The notes under the pieces are model-generated. The model was not told where the DNA came from, searched no databases, and saw nothing but the letters and a program-made list of their open reading frames with translations. From Typhlomys cinereus (lineage: Eukaryota; Chordata; Mammalia; Rodentia; Platacanthomyidae): 64,000 bases of DNA. The position numbers and the translations under genes were made by a program. The DNA lies in contig JALPQD010000125.1 in the NCBI GenBank assembly GCA_023101885.1, positions 574,501-638,500 on the forward strand, in the 5' to 3' direction. Each line of letters begins with the position of its first letter. Position 1 is the stretch's first letter. Shown piece by piece: positions 1-11,255 of this stretch.

Positions 1-720
1 AACTCGCTTAGGGGTTCCTAAAACCTCACAGTGTTATTTTCATCTTCTCGTTGCTGAGTGAATAAAGGACTGTGCCAGTTAGATGCAGGTGTCAATTTGA
101 CAGATGAAGGCTGGGTATATCTGTGACATTATTAAGTCAGGCCCTGAGCAGGGAAATTATCTATATAATTGATGTGGAAAGATCCAACCCATAGTGCATG
201 GGACCATTCCTTAGGAAAGTGGACCCAATATAGAGATTTGGTTCAGTATCTTTTCTCCAATGTATATTTTTGATAGCTTTATCAAAAATTGACTGGTAGA
301 TCATTTGGAAGATTTCTCTTGCTCGACAGCTTTCAGAGTACCAGAAATTACTATGCAAGCTACTGGAAGAGAAAAACAATCATCAGTCTCATTATCTGTG
401 AAAACTGAAAGCTGTAACAGGAATCATCCTGGCAAGAGATGACCATCAATGTAATAGTGTCATGAATGTCAAGAGGACAATCAACAGCTTTCTGATTAAA
501 GGCCCACTTTGAGTAGGGATCACATTCCTGGTACTGTAAACTAGAATGAGAACCTATGAAAGAGAGGACATAGTCTTAGGGGGGAGCACAATCTATTAAG
601 GTTTAACTATAAAGATACTCTGTCAAAATGCCTTTTAAACATTTGTCATTGTACCCATAGACTGGAGGAGCACTGAGTACTTAACCGAGAGGCTTCCTTT
701 TGCAATTGGAAGGTGTTTAT
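1..720. other. Intergenic, nothing recognised
   Basis: No gene or RNA. The part at about 480-560 ('AAGGCCCACTTTGAGTAGGG', 'CACATTCCTGGTACTG') may be the upstream part of the old L1 3' end that follows. Confidence 0.6.
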
Positions 721-1275
721 TACAGAAAAATCACAACTGGTCAAAGTACAGAAGTACTCAGGCACGGCCCTAAACAGTATATCTAAGCCATCCCACCCCC
801 ATCCCAAGGCTCAGGAACATTGTAGAACACTGTAAAAGCCTGAGGTGGACCAGAAGTGCGACCAGGCACTGTTTTTTGGACATGACAGGGCTGTTATATC
901 TATGAATTCATCGCGGCCACACATATTTCCACAAGTCCTGCATGAGATTTGTCCTAATAACACTTCACCATGGAAGGGGAAAGATCTCAAGAGATCTCAT
1001 ACCTCCCTGAGAAACTGATGAGTATTAAAGCTGATGGGGAGAAGAGAGGGACGAGCTCCTTAATGTTATGTCTACTGACATATGATTCATGCTGCAGCAA
1101 GTACTCAGGCATATGCCATCAAAGGCAAACCAGATGAAGTCCAGTGTGATACACATGTACGACAAGAAAACAAGAGGGAGATTGGCAAGGGAGAAGAATT
1201 GCAACGCAAAGAGGTGGATGGATGGAATTGGGGATTAAGTTATGAAAACGTCATAAATTCACTATATTCATGTAT
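720..1275 (+). mobile_element. Lx-type L1 3'UTR fragment
   Basis: 'CCCAAGGCTCAGGAACATTG', 'GGACATGACAGGGCTGTTAT', 'CACCATGGAAGGGGAAAGAT', 'CAAGAGGGAGATTGGCAAGG' and 'GTTATGAAAACGTC' appear in the order of old rodent L1 3'UTRs. Confidence 0.7.
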
Positions 1276-1993
1276 GAAATTTTGAAAGAATGTGGGTGTC
1301 CAGAAGGGAATTGGACATAAGCTTTTATCACACATTGGAGATATCAAGATCTTCTAAAATACAAATTTTCAAATTTCTATTTATAGACTATGTTTACCTG
1401 TATTTGAAATGCCTTCTTTTGCTTTCAGTCTTTGCCATTTCTCACCTGTAATAACAATCAGTTTTACTCCAAATATAATTGCCAAATATTGTGGTTTATA
1501 AAAAAATTAGGTGTTTGTAGCTCTCTGAGTTTTTATCTAAGTTCTCCATTCTATTACATTAGTCTCCAGGTCTATTTTTGTTATTATGACTTTGTAATAT
1601 AATTTGAAGTCAAGTATTATTTATGCACTTCATTGCTTCATTATCATTGCTTTTTCTGTCTAAAATATATCTCTTTATAATTGACCATTAAATACCAAAT
1701 GGAGAAATGTTGTTTATTTGTTTTATTTGTTTAAGTTTAGAATCCTTTGGCTATTTGAGGTCTTTTGTGCTTTCATATGGAACTTATGGTTAATTTTTCT
1801 GGTTCTGTGAAGAATGTCATTGGATTGTTATGTCTTTCACTCATCTAATCATTCTAGTTAAGACTTCAAATGCTATAATGAATAAGAGTGGAAAAATTAA
1901 ATAACTGTCTTGTTTCTGATTTTCATAGAAATGATCTGAGTTTTTTCCCCATTAGGTGTAATGTTGGCTGTAAGTTTGTCTTACATAGCCTTT

Positions 1994-2055
1994 ATGGTTT
2001 TGAGGTATGCTCCTTTTATTTCTAATGGTTTTGAGGTATGCTCCTTTTATTTCTA
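1994..2055 (+). repeat. Perfect 31-bp tandem duplication
   Basis: ATGGTTTTGAGGTATGCTCC plus 11 more bases, at 1994-2024 and again without change at 2025-2055, inside the old L1. Confidence 0.95.
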
Positions 2056-2313
2056 ATTTCTTTGGGACTTTTATCATGAAGGGATGTTGTCCTTTTTGTT
2101 TCTGAGTGTATTTATATGGCATATTTCATTTATTTATTTGCATATGTTAAACCGACCTTGCATCCCTGGGAGAAAATCAACTTGGTCATGATGTATAATC
2201 TTAATGTGTTTTTGAATTCAGTTTACAATTATTTTATTGAAAAATCTGAATGTTATGTTCACCAGAGCAATTGGCTTATAGTTGACTTTGTTGTGTCCTT
2301 AACTGGTTTTGGT

Positions 2314-2791
2314 AAGATTGTAAGAGCAAAAGGATGGGAGGAGCAATGATTTGCAAGATTCTCCACACTAGTTAGGGTCGAAGCAGTCATAATAGGACTT
2401 TGCATGCCCTGTGCAATATCCAACACACTATTGACCTCACAAAGTCTAGCATCTGCTAAAGGCACCAAGATCCTTGGAGGCAAGAGATTGACAGCCACAG
2501 TAGTGTTCCTATGCTTAAGGGGAACACGAGAAAGTGTTCAGGGAAATGCCACTGGGTCCTTGTACGTCATCGGAGAGGAGGACCCAGAGGAGAGTCAGGC
2601 ATATACAATAAAGGACTCTCTGGGAATTGGGGGGGGAGGCACTGGGGATGGGGAGGGAGGGGAAGGGAAGCAGGGGGTTCGGGGGGAGGAGGAGGGAAGG
2701 AGGGAACTGGTCTACCTATTAAGTTTGTATGAGCGGAAATAATAAAAAATGTATAAAAATAAAATAAAATAAAATAAAACCATTAAAAAAA
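2314..2791 (+). mobile_element. L1 3' end insertion with 13-bp target duplication
   Basis: A 5'-truncated L1 3'UTR: 'GAGGAGCAATGATTTGCAAG', 'TGACCTCACAAAGTCTAGCA', a G-rich polypurine tract (2630-2705), 'GTATGAGCGGAAATAATAAA' and an (AAAAT)n-type tail. AACTGGTTTTGGT occurs at 2301-2313 and 2792-2804. Confidence 0.93.
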
Positions 2792-2861
2792 AACTGGTTT
2801 TGGTTGTAGGGTAATACTGTCTGTAGAATGAATTTAATTAGTGGTTGTTGCTGGAGTTTTT

Positions 2862-3333
2862 CCTCCAGGCATAACATAATGCCATCTTGGACTCTGACCC
2901 CAGTCTTAATACTAAAAGTAAGATGTTGTGTAACTATTTGAAACATTCTATACTGGAAGAAGGCTCATGAGACTCAGAAAGTAAACAGCTTTTAAGCATA
3001 AGAAATTCTTGAAATTAACCAGTTCACAAGTTCCTTCCCCAAGGTGAACAGTGCAGTAAATAACTGCAGGGGGAAGGTGGCTCCGATAAGTCAAGCTGGC
3101 TACAATCATGCAGAGAGCTCTAGGGATGCAACTTCTGAGAGTCTCATAGAGGCTGGGGTGGGCTTTTAGGCAAAGTAGCTGCCTTTGAATTGCCCCTGCT
3201 CCTGCAAGTAACCCTCAACTATTCTCAGTAAGTAATCCTAATAAACTTATTACTTTCCAGGTTGGACTTTGGTGTAATCATTACTTTGGTCTGCTGCTGG
3301 TTTCTTATTTAGGGTGAATGTAGATTTCCCTAG
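2862..3333 (+). mobile_element. Possible LTR-like sequence
   Basis: The layout 'TAATCCTAATAAACTTATTA' (AATAAA) followed by a short TTGG/CTG-rich end at 3260-3300 resembles the R/U5 end of an LTR. The edges cannot be placed and the family is not recognised. Confidence 0.3.
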
Positions 3334-3891
3334 TGAAAGACCCCCGTCTTTCAGTCAGGAACGAGGCCACCGAGAGAAAGACCAAGACCCTTCTCGCTGC
3401 AATAGCATGAGGTTTTATTTAACGACGCGCCGGGCGGCTCCAGCAATCTTTCACGCAGGAAAGACTGAAGCGGCCCCGAGCAGCTCGGGCAAGGGGTTTT
3501 TAAGGGGTTTGGGGGTAGGGGGGTGCTTAACTGAGGAATTTTCTATGACCTTTACAGTCATTGGTCGGCAAGAGCTCGGGTGGAGTTGGCTCTTGGTGAT
3601 CCTTCCAGTCCACCTGCTTAACCGCAGGCTATTCATTCTGGGTGACCTTCATTGATGGAATTCCCCTTTGTGCAAACTTGCTTTTCCAGAACTGAAGGGC
3701 TGGAGGTCTTAAGGGGTGGGGAAATACCTGTAAAAAGCTCAAGGCTGTATATAGTTTTAAGCAATGACTAACAATGGATGCTTGGATGGCTATAAACAAT
3801 GGATGCCTGAATGACTACAAGCAAGGCCTATACTGTGGGCCTGAACTGGCCTGCTTTGTGAATTTTAGGGCGAGGGTCTCAGGGTCCAACA
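3334..3891 (-). repeat. 3' LTR of the ERV
   Basis: Same length as the 5' LTR and identical but for T at 3447 and C at 3486. The poly(A) signal lies at 3414-3419 (reverse). Confidence 0.93.
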
Positions 3892-3905
3892 TTCCCCCCT
3901 TTTCT
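3892..3905 (-). other. Polypurine tract
   Basis: The - strand reads AGAAAAGGGGGGAA directly before the TGTTGG of the 3' LTR, the normal site of plus-strand priming. Confidence 0.9.
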
Positions 3906-6900
3906 ATAGGCACACTCCAATCATGGAGTGTTAGTCACAGTTCTCGTGGTAAATTTCTGGGAGAATTGGAGTCAGTTTTTCAGCAGGAGTGTTCCTTCCA
4001 GGCGATTCCAGCAGTAAGGGGACGTCTCTTCAGAATTCCAAAGACCTTGAGAGACCCATCCCAGCATAGCTGCTCTAATCCTGCCTCACTTTCCCATAAA
4101 CCTATTTGAGAATTCAGACTGCTCTGGGGATAAAGGGCGATGATTCGATCTGGCTGCTTCCTGCTGAATCGGGGCGAAGGAAATAAGAGCAGTCTGACAT
4201 TCTCATCTATGAAATGCTGGGTTGGTCTAGAGGTCTTTGATAGATGGCTTTATTACCTCAAGGTTGGTCTAAAAGAGACAAAACACAGGCAAATTGAGTC
4301 TCCAGAATCTATAGAAGGACCAGATCATTGTAATTGGGGAGGCACATGAGGTAAACCGAACAAGCTCAGCAGTCTTGCTGTGGGTACAAGCAAGCAGGAG
4401 TTAGTAAAAGAACACATTTACAAGGTGTAAAAGCCAAGGAGACCTTTTTCCTCTGGCTACTGTAGATCATATTTTAAAACCTGTCCAAAACAATGCGAAC
4501 TGATTCTTTGTACAGAGCAATCTAAATTATCCTCCTTTTTTATTCTGAAAAATAAATCAACATAAGTCTTTTTCTTTTGGGGGACCAAAGGGATGTAGCA
4601 CCATTTCTCTGATCGAAATGAAAAGCCAGCATTGATTAGCTAATGGAGCTGCTCTGGAGCTACACCTGGAGTTTTGCTGTTTTTCTTAGTTTACTTCTTA
4701 AGTTTGCCATTGCTTTTTCTCTCTGTCAAGCACTGAGTTTAACTTTAGGCAACCTTTTAGGACAAGGGAAAAACTTTATTAAACTTTTTGCCAACCTATG
4801 TCTCTGGTTTTAATTCTATAGCATAAACTGTCTTTCTTGGGTGCCTTAGGCCAGAGCTGCAGCCTCAAGACCAGGGCTCCCCTGGATCAGGTGAGGCAAG
4901 GAGTCAGCAGAATGGAGAACAAAAACAATTCTCTTGGCTTAGTGAATCTGGACCCGTTTACTGAAACTTCTGTGACAGCTTTACTTTTAGGAAGGGCATT
5001 TTTTCCAAAAACCTATCCCATTGCTTGAGGATAATGGCACTTAACAGAAATATTTTCTCAGTATTTGCAAATCTAGCCAGTCTATAATGCTGCACCAGAT
5101 AGCCAAGAGGCTGAGCCCACATACTTGTAACAGAGACTGCATTTTTTATATATAGAGAGAAAGATTGAGCTCCTTTTGATTTCAGTAAGGAACATATTTT
5201 ACAATTAACTATACGTGTCCCCAACATTTTATAAGTCCCAGCATGAGCTTAAGCAATATAATTATTAAAAGAATAATTCCTCCTATGATAGCATCTTTTT
5301 CCACCTTTCCCCTGTCGGGAGGGGTCCTGGGTTGATCTGCTTGGGGTGCCTGTTTAACCTATCCCCTAAGACAAATGTCAAGTTCTGATTTCTTTGCTTT
5401 CTAGTTCTTTCTTTCTTTTCTTTTTTATACTAAGTCCTAGGTCACCTGTCCTATTTTTAAAGTCCTAGGACAAACAGAAACAAAGGATTCTACCTCCAAG
5501 ACAGAAATGAAAGCTTCTTGATGGTGCCAACCTCTCCCTTACAGATGAGGATGCTATCCTCCAGATGGGGACCTATTTCCCTCAACAGATGAGAGCCCTG
5601 TTGTCCTCCACATGAGAGTTTACTTCCCCCTGACAGATGAGGACTTTGGCTGACATGGAAGCTAAATGAAATTCCTGTCTGTTTCACCTTAGTCTTGAGG
5701 GCATTGGGAGGCAAAGCTTTTCCTGAGTTACTAGCTGGTACTTTTGGTCCAGCTCTATAGTCTCTCAACTTTCTGGCATTTGTTTGTCTAGTTGGATGGT
5801 AGTATAACTTAAAGATCTTCCTGGGATCATCTCTTGTCTAAGATGTATACAGGGCATGTCTGAGAATATGCTATGACTTGACCCTCTTTTAGGTTGGTAG
5901 AACTAAGCATTCACAATTTCTAGATAGTCCCTGGACACAGGAAGGGGAAATCTCTCTCTTTTGGCTTCAATTAGTGAACCTGGACTTGAGGAAAGGACGC
6001 GTGGCTTAGCAGAGTTCTGATAATCACTATACACAGTGTTGTCAGCAAAGACATCCACTGACACTGCTCGTGGTGTGGTCCGGGGGAGGCCAGCACTCCA
6101 CCCAATGCCACCAGAGCCCCACCTGATGACACTAAAAGGGGAGAGTCCATGGTCCACACATGCCTGAAGCTTCTTTCATTTCCTATGTTATTTAAACTGT
6201 ATGGTCATTGTCTCAGACATGAAGCATTTTCCTTACAGGGCAAACATTTTTAGGAATTTCCTTTCATTGATTAACAAGAGCTAAAGTTACATTGATCCCC
6301 ACCACATGGCGCAGACAGACAAAGGATGGGAATCCCTCCAGGAGAGATCATTCAAGTACCAGTCTGGCCACACTCTTTGCAGAGTCATGGGTGATAACTT
6401 AGCCATAGTGGGTTCAGCTGTTTCGTGACTTGCGATCGGATTCTAATCCGATCCCACCCTAGACCATATGTTATCACCATGGAAACGCAGAACTGGCCCA
6501 ATCGAATCCCGTGGCTTTAAGAGATCTTAGGGATCTTGCCGTGGGACTACAGACTCGAGCACAGAGGTGTTACAGGTTTCCCACCTCAGGCCGACATTCA
6601 CTCACACATTCATACAGAGGTTAAAACATTCCCTCCCCCTCCAAGAGAGGCCTGCTCCAAAAGGTGAGCAGAGGTTGGTTTAGCACAGTCTCTTTTACCG
6701 TAAAGTCCAAGATTTAGAGAAACTCCCTAGTTGGCCTTGAGTCTGTTCCAAGCTGTAGCTGAGGCGGGGCCTCAGCTTCTCCTGCTGGCCACCTCCCTGG
6801 GGGCAGGGAGGGCCCTGGTCTCAGACTTCTCCAGTTTTCACTTATGACCCCACTGATAAACTTCCTACTGTCCTTGAGAAGTTGGGATTTTTGGAGTAAC

Positions 6901-8217
6901 CGATTTTCTGCTTTAAACAGACAACTGAAATACATTTGAATACATGAAGCTTAATTCTTAATTTCTAATTTCTGAGGTTCAATATCTTTTGTTTTATAAC
7001 ATGGAAGAAACATAACAAATAATATTTTCTTTAACCATCATCTCTTATTTTCAGTCTTCTCATAACTCTACATCCCACAAACCTTCACAACATACTTTAA
7101 CATTCTTTTTAAGTAACCAACTCATAAACCTCCTGCACATACTTTAACTTTCTAAGTAACATATCTCATCCCAAAACCTTCTTTACCTCTACGTACTATA
7201 CATATATATTTCTTTCTATTTGATGGTTTCCTGCTGTTTTCACATTAGTTATCCTGTAAGAAATATCCTTTAAAAGAGGCAGTAGACCTTATCTTAAAAA
7301 TCATTATATAGCAGAACACAGGAGTACACCTGGGAACAGGGAATTAGAAAGCAGATTTGTCCCCAAGAAAGGGAACTCGTACATACCAGGAGAATGAAGG
7401 AATTCCAATGAATTTTTCAGAAATCAGTTTTCCTTTCTGGCTGTTAGATATGTTGGTATTACTCATGGGAAAACAAACTTTTAAAGGAACTACAAAAGTG
7501 ATGTTACCAGATCCTAGGTAAAAACACAATGCCACTTTTTGTGAAGCTTCAAGATAAAACAAGATATTTTTGTCAGTACGTACTCAGGCCTTTTAACGTT
7601 ATCAAAATGATTTATTCCTAAGTGTGCACGTGCATTTAAATTGAGCATGCCAAATAGTAAACAGAGTCAAAAACCAAAATGTGATCATAAGCGCGCAATG
7701 AAATTTATAGTGGCCACAGCTTGTTATTTTGAAACATAAAACCCACATATTATAAGAAATCCAAGTAACCAATTAAGTTAGAACATTTGAAGTAACTCTT
7801 TATCATCACAGGCAAAATTTTCTACCTCAACACTCAGATTTGGGTTCTTTTCCTAATATCCTTTTAGTGATTCAAGACAAGATAGACAAGACACAAATAC
7901 TGCAGACTGCAGATCAGACAAACTACAGACTGCAGATTAGACAAACTATGGAGATTAAACAAAACCAGATGGGGAACGGACACTTCTGTCCTTTCCCCTA
8001 CAGAGAGTCCAGAGCGTCCCCTGGGACCCTCACGGTCTCTGCGATATGACACGTCTGTCTCGCAGTTACTGACCGCCCCAAACCTCATAAGAGGAAACAA
8101 ACAGACACAGTATCAAACACAAACAGACACAGACTTAAACAAAGCACAAGTAAAGACAGACAGGAGCGCTCACATACCTCCGAGGCTGGTGTTGGGGCAA
8201 TCTCTCGGGGGTCTCGA
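3906..8217 (-). other. ERV internal region, no recognisable retroviral genes
   Basis: Leader part (about 7860-8217) has a GGTATGTGAG donor-like site just after the PBS and short tandem repeats at 7905-7950 (CAGACTGCAGATYAGACAAA) and 8094-8140 (ACAAACAGACACAG). The middle has a perfect 9-bp inverted repeat at 6434-6453. The 3' part (about 3960-4090) matches the older ERV relic at 17600-17725. Open frames are under about 110 codons and match nothing I know. Confidence 0.75.
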
Positions 8218-8235
8218 ATCCCGGACGAGCCCCCA
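8218..8235 (-). other. tRNA-Pro primer-binding site
   Basis: The - strand reads TGGGGGCTCGTCCGGGAT, the 18-base complement of the tRNA-Pro 3' end used by MLV-like retroviruses. It sits 3 bases inside the 5' LTR edge. It looks unmutated. Confidence 0.95.
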
Positions 8236-8238
8236 AAA

Positions 8239-8796
8239 TGAAAGACCCCCGTCTTTCAGTCAGGAACGAGGCCACCGAGAGAAAGACCAAGACCCTTCTC
8301 GCTGCAATAGCATGAGGTTTTATTTAACGACGCGCCGGGCGGCTCCAGCAACCTTTCACGCAGGAAAGACTGAAGCGGCCCCGAGCAGCTTGGGCAAGGG
8401 GTTTTTAAGGGGTTTGGGGGTAGGGGGGTGCTTAACTGAGGAATTTTCTATGACCTTTACAGTCATTGGTCGGCAAGAGCTCGGGTGGAGTTGGCTCTTG
8501 GTGATCCTTCCAGTCCACCTGCTTAACCGCAGGCTATTCATTCTGGGTGACCTTCATTGATGGAATTCCCCTTTGTGCAAACTTGCTTTTCCAGAACTGA
8601 AGGGCTGGAGGTCTTAAGGGGTGGGGAAATACCTGTAAAAAGCTCAAGGCTGTATATAGTTTTAAGCAATGACTAACAATGGATGCTTGGATGGCTATAA
8701 ACAATGGATGCCTGAATGACTACAAGCAAGGCCTATACTGTGGGCCTGAACTGGCCTGCTTTGTGAATTTTAGGGCGAGGGTCTCAGGGTCCAACA
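8239..8796 (-). repeat. 5' LTR of the ERV
   Basis: On the - strand it runs TGTTGGACCCTGAGACC to GGGGGTCTTTCA. It has a TTAAAAA TATA-like element (about 8402-8408 on +), then AATAAA (reverse of TTTATT at 8319-8324) about 85 bases downstream, as in MLV-type LTRs where R contains the poly(A) signal. Transcription would run toward lower coordinates, away from Lnpk. Confidence 0.93.
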
Positions 8797-8859
8797 CTAG
8801 TATGTGTCAGACAACACCAACAGTGTTCCTTCACTATTCCACTATTTTAGGGAATAGTC

Positions 8860-9410
8860 TGAGAAGTATGTGGTGCTATCTTTTTTGGTTTGACAGGACA
8901 TGGAAATCACCCCTCACATCAAGGCTTAGGGACCATAGTGGAAGAGTTGGTAGGAATATAAGAGCTACAAGGAGGGAGGACCTGGCAGGTAGTATATTCT
9001 GGATACTATAGGCCATTTTACCCATGAACTCTCTGCTCTTTACTTCCACAAGATTTGTTTGACCTGTTAAAATTTCACCATGGAAAGGGAAGACATCATG
9101 AGATACCACAACTCCTTGAGAAGCTATTGAGGGTTAATGCTGACTATGGGAAAGTGGAGCTTCCTTCTTTCCTCACTGATATGCCCACTGATTTATCATC
9201 TATTCTCCAGCAAGAACTCAGGCATGTGACAATACAGGAAATCTAGATAAAACTCAGTGGGCCACATAGCAAAAAAGACATGAAAGCAAGAAGGAGATTG
9301 TAAAGAAGGTTTTCTATGGGAGAAGGTGGTGAGATAGGATTGGGTAATAAGTTGTGAAAATGACATGATTGTCAAAGGATAAAACCAAAACCAATATAAA
9401 CAAATACCTT
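8860..9410 (+). mobile_element. Lx-type L1 3'UTR fragment
   Basis: 'GGCTTAGGGACCATAGTGGA', 'TTTCACCATGGAAAGGGAAG', 'CCAGCAAGAACTCAGGCATG' and 'AGAAGGAGATTGTAAAGAAG' parallel the fragment at 720-1275. Confidence 0.7.
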
Positions 9411-10105
9411 AGCTAGAGGTTCTTCTAGCAAGTTGGATTACCATTTTTATTTGATTCTAGGGAATTTTAAAATTTTCTGCTTTCTTCACTGACCCACAGA
9501 TATTGTTAGCATTTGAAGCATATATATAATTTCATGCTTTTCTGGCTTATAGGGTTATGATGAGAAATCTGATGTCATTTTTATATATGTGGTTTTTCAG
9601 GGAATTGTTTTTCTTTTCTTACTTTTTTTTTAAAAAAAATATTGTTCCTGCAGGGAACACTCAAGCTCGAGATCTCCATTTCTTGAGGACAGATGCCAAG
9701 GGCATTCCTCAAGGTCTCAATTGTAGTGTGCCTCCTATGCCAGCCTATGCCAGTATAGCTGTAGGCTGACTTCTGTTGACTTTCCTGCAGAAGGCAGGAA
9801 GGATTTTGTCCTGTCTCAAATTGAGATTTAGGGCAGAGATGATTTTACATATTTTTTCCTTTTCTTTGGAAGCCCTCTAGGCATTAACTAGAACATGTAA
9901 TGGATGGGCACCCGAGTTTTATCACCATGTTCCTGACTTATTAGCAGCCTGTTCTTCCTCCACAATGAATGGAGCCTTTAGGGCATATCAGCATGTCTAA
10001 GGATTGGCAGGTGGTGGTGGTCCCACTTATTGTTGACTTTGCACCTGTGGTCTGTCTGCTACTATTGACGTCATTGGTCTGTATAGAGGTCACCCTGTTT
10101 CATGG

Positions 10106-11123
10106 TGTGAGATCTTGTTGCAGTCAGCCTGCATGGTTGCTGATAAATGACCATCAAACGGCTTAACAGAACAAGGGTTTATTCTCTCTTACAATCCCTG
10201 GTCACAGTTCTCAGTCCAGCTTGACAGGAGAGCATGCACCAACACCAGGGCCGAGGGAACTGGCCACACCATTACCACATAACAGCTGAGAGATGGACAA
10301 TCCTTACTTGCCAGACCAGCATGTCTGGCCAAGTGATTAGAAGGATGCCACCTTCTTCAACCAGCTCTCCGTGATTTATTCCAAGACCTAATCCCACCCA
10401 CCATGAGCTGGGCCTTCCTCATCAGCTATACAATCTCCTGTAGGGTTTCTCTGGGCTGAACTCAACTACTAGTTCTCCACAAATGTGCCCAGAGCTCAAA
10501 CCCTCAACTGTCAAGTTGACACCTGTGCCTAACTATGACAGACATGAACCTAAGAAATGCCATTTTGTATATGTATGTTCTCATTTTGTACTTGTTCACT
10601 TGACCACACCATGAAACACCAGATGGCAGATGCTATACATAGACTGTCTGACCCAGCTGTGTACGTGACTCTAGCCACAAACAGTTGGCTCCAAATTAGA
10701 GAATACTTTACACTCCGGAGCCCCCACTAGCTGGGAGGACCGTCTTGAATGGTATTGTGTAAAGATTATGAACCGAGTAGATAGAACTGTCCAGTCAAAA
10801 GCAAGCCACTAGCTGCTTGGGAAATTCCAAAGACCATAAGTAATGTAGGAAGTATTAAAAACTGCTGGTGGTCGGAGATGACCAATTTCCACTCACCAAC
10901 ACTATTTTTGCTTCAATTTACCCAATCATGTATCTGCTAGGTTAGAAGCCCCTTACCACAGAAGTAGCCACTATAAAAAACCTTGCTGAACAAAGACTTG
11001 GGGCTCTCGTTCTGGATCTGCTGCATCAGTGATGATTTGAGCTTGAATAAAAAGACCCTCAGGTGATTGCATTGGTGTCAGCTCCATGGTTGTCTCTTGG
11101 GATTCAGAAATCTGGGCATAACA
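10106..11123 (+). mobile_element. Solo LTR (class I-like) with 4-bp target duplication, itself interrupted
   Basis: TGTGAGATCT... to ...ATCTGGGCATAACA, with ATGG at 10102-10105 and 11124-11127. The empty site is visible in the right arm (CATGGTATATAAG). It has GAATAAAAAGACCC near its 3' end (poly(A) signal about 11045). Without the nested element at 10116-10540 it is about 590 bp. Confidence 0.8.
10116..10540 (-). mobile_element. Solo LTR-like repeat nested in the solo LTR
   Basis: On + it runs TGTTGCAGTCAGCCTGCATG to GCCTAACTATGACA. Its - strand has TG...CA ends and AATAAACCC near the 3' end. Flanks GATCT/GACAT are an imperfect 5-bp duplication. Family shared with 12347 and 45479. Confidence 0.7.
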
Positions 11124-11255
11124 ATGGTATATAAGAGATTAGATTCTATAGTAAACCTGACTTGGTTTCAGCTCTTCCAAGATCCTCTCTTGATCTAGCA
11201 TTGCAGGGTTCCATGACCAGCGCACACACTTATCTCACAATCCTGATAGGTACCA

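Larger units (their letters stand above)
1380..2860 (-). mobile_element. Old L1 ORF2 fragment, split by a younger L1
   Basis: The + strand has reverse ORF2 landmarks: 'ACCTTGCATCCCTGGGAGAA', 'TGATGTATAATCTTAATGTG' and, beyond the insertion, 'GGGTAATACTGTCTGTAGAA'. A perfect 31-bp tandem duplication lies at 1994-2055. Interrupted at 2314-2791. No usable frame remains. Confidence 0.75.
3334..8796 (-). mobile_element. Young gammaretrovirus-like endogenous retrovirus, non-coding, 5463 bp, two intact LTRs
   Basis: Two 558-bp LTRs (3334-3891 and 8239-8796) differ at only two positions (3447/8352 and 3486/8391). A 4-bp target duplication CTAG lies at 3330-3333 and 8797-8800. On the - strand the order is 5'LTR, tRNA-Pro primer-binding site, leader, about 4.3 kb internal sequence, polypurine tract, 3'LTR. 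PBS(Pro) and 4-bp duplication are features of MLV-like (class I) viruses. The internal part has no open frame over about 110 codons on either strand and no recognised gag, pol or env, so it resembles VL30-type non-autonomous elements that depend on a helper. Coding remnants too diverged for me to see cannot be excluded. Confidence 0.93.
9640..11255 (+). mobile_element. LTR-like element, left arm of an inverted pair, split by a nested LTR
   Basis: 'GGGAACACTCAAGCTCGAGA' to 'CACCCTGTTTCATGG' (9654-10105), resumed after the insert at 11124 with 'ATGGTATATAAGAGATTAGA' to about 11255. The reverse complement of 11256-11864 follows it through its whole length at roughly 80% identity by eye. The TATATAAG is a TATA box in the right place for a retroviral-type promoter. 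Family not identified. Confidence 0.7.

Noticed and set aside
3314..3655. 113- and 123-codon open frames repeated at 8189-8560
   Set aside because: They read the LTR antisense to the provirus and recur because the LTRs are duplicates.
5250..5340. Hydrophobic frame on the - strand of the ERV as an env transmembrane remnant
   Set aside because: A short Ile/Leu-rich run is visible near 5220-5300, but without neighbouring env motifs it cannot be told from AT-rich chance.
6290..6330. Lys-type primer-binding site inside the ERV
   Set aside because: The - strand has CTGCGCCATGTGGTGGGGAT, only loosely like a tRNA-Lys PBS, and no LTR edge adjoins it; the clear PBS is tRNA-Pro at 8218-8235.
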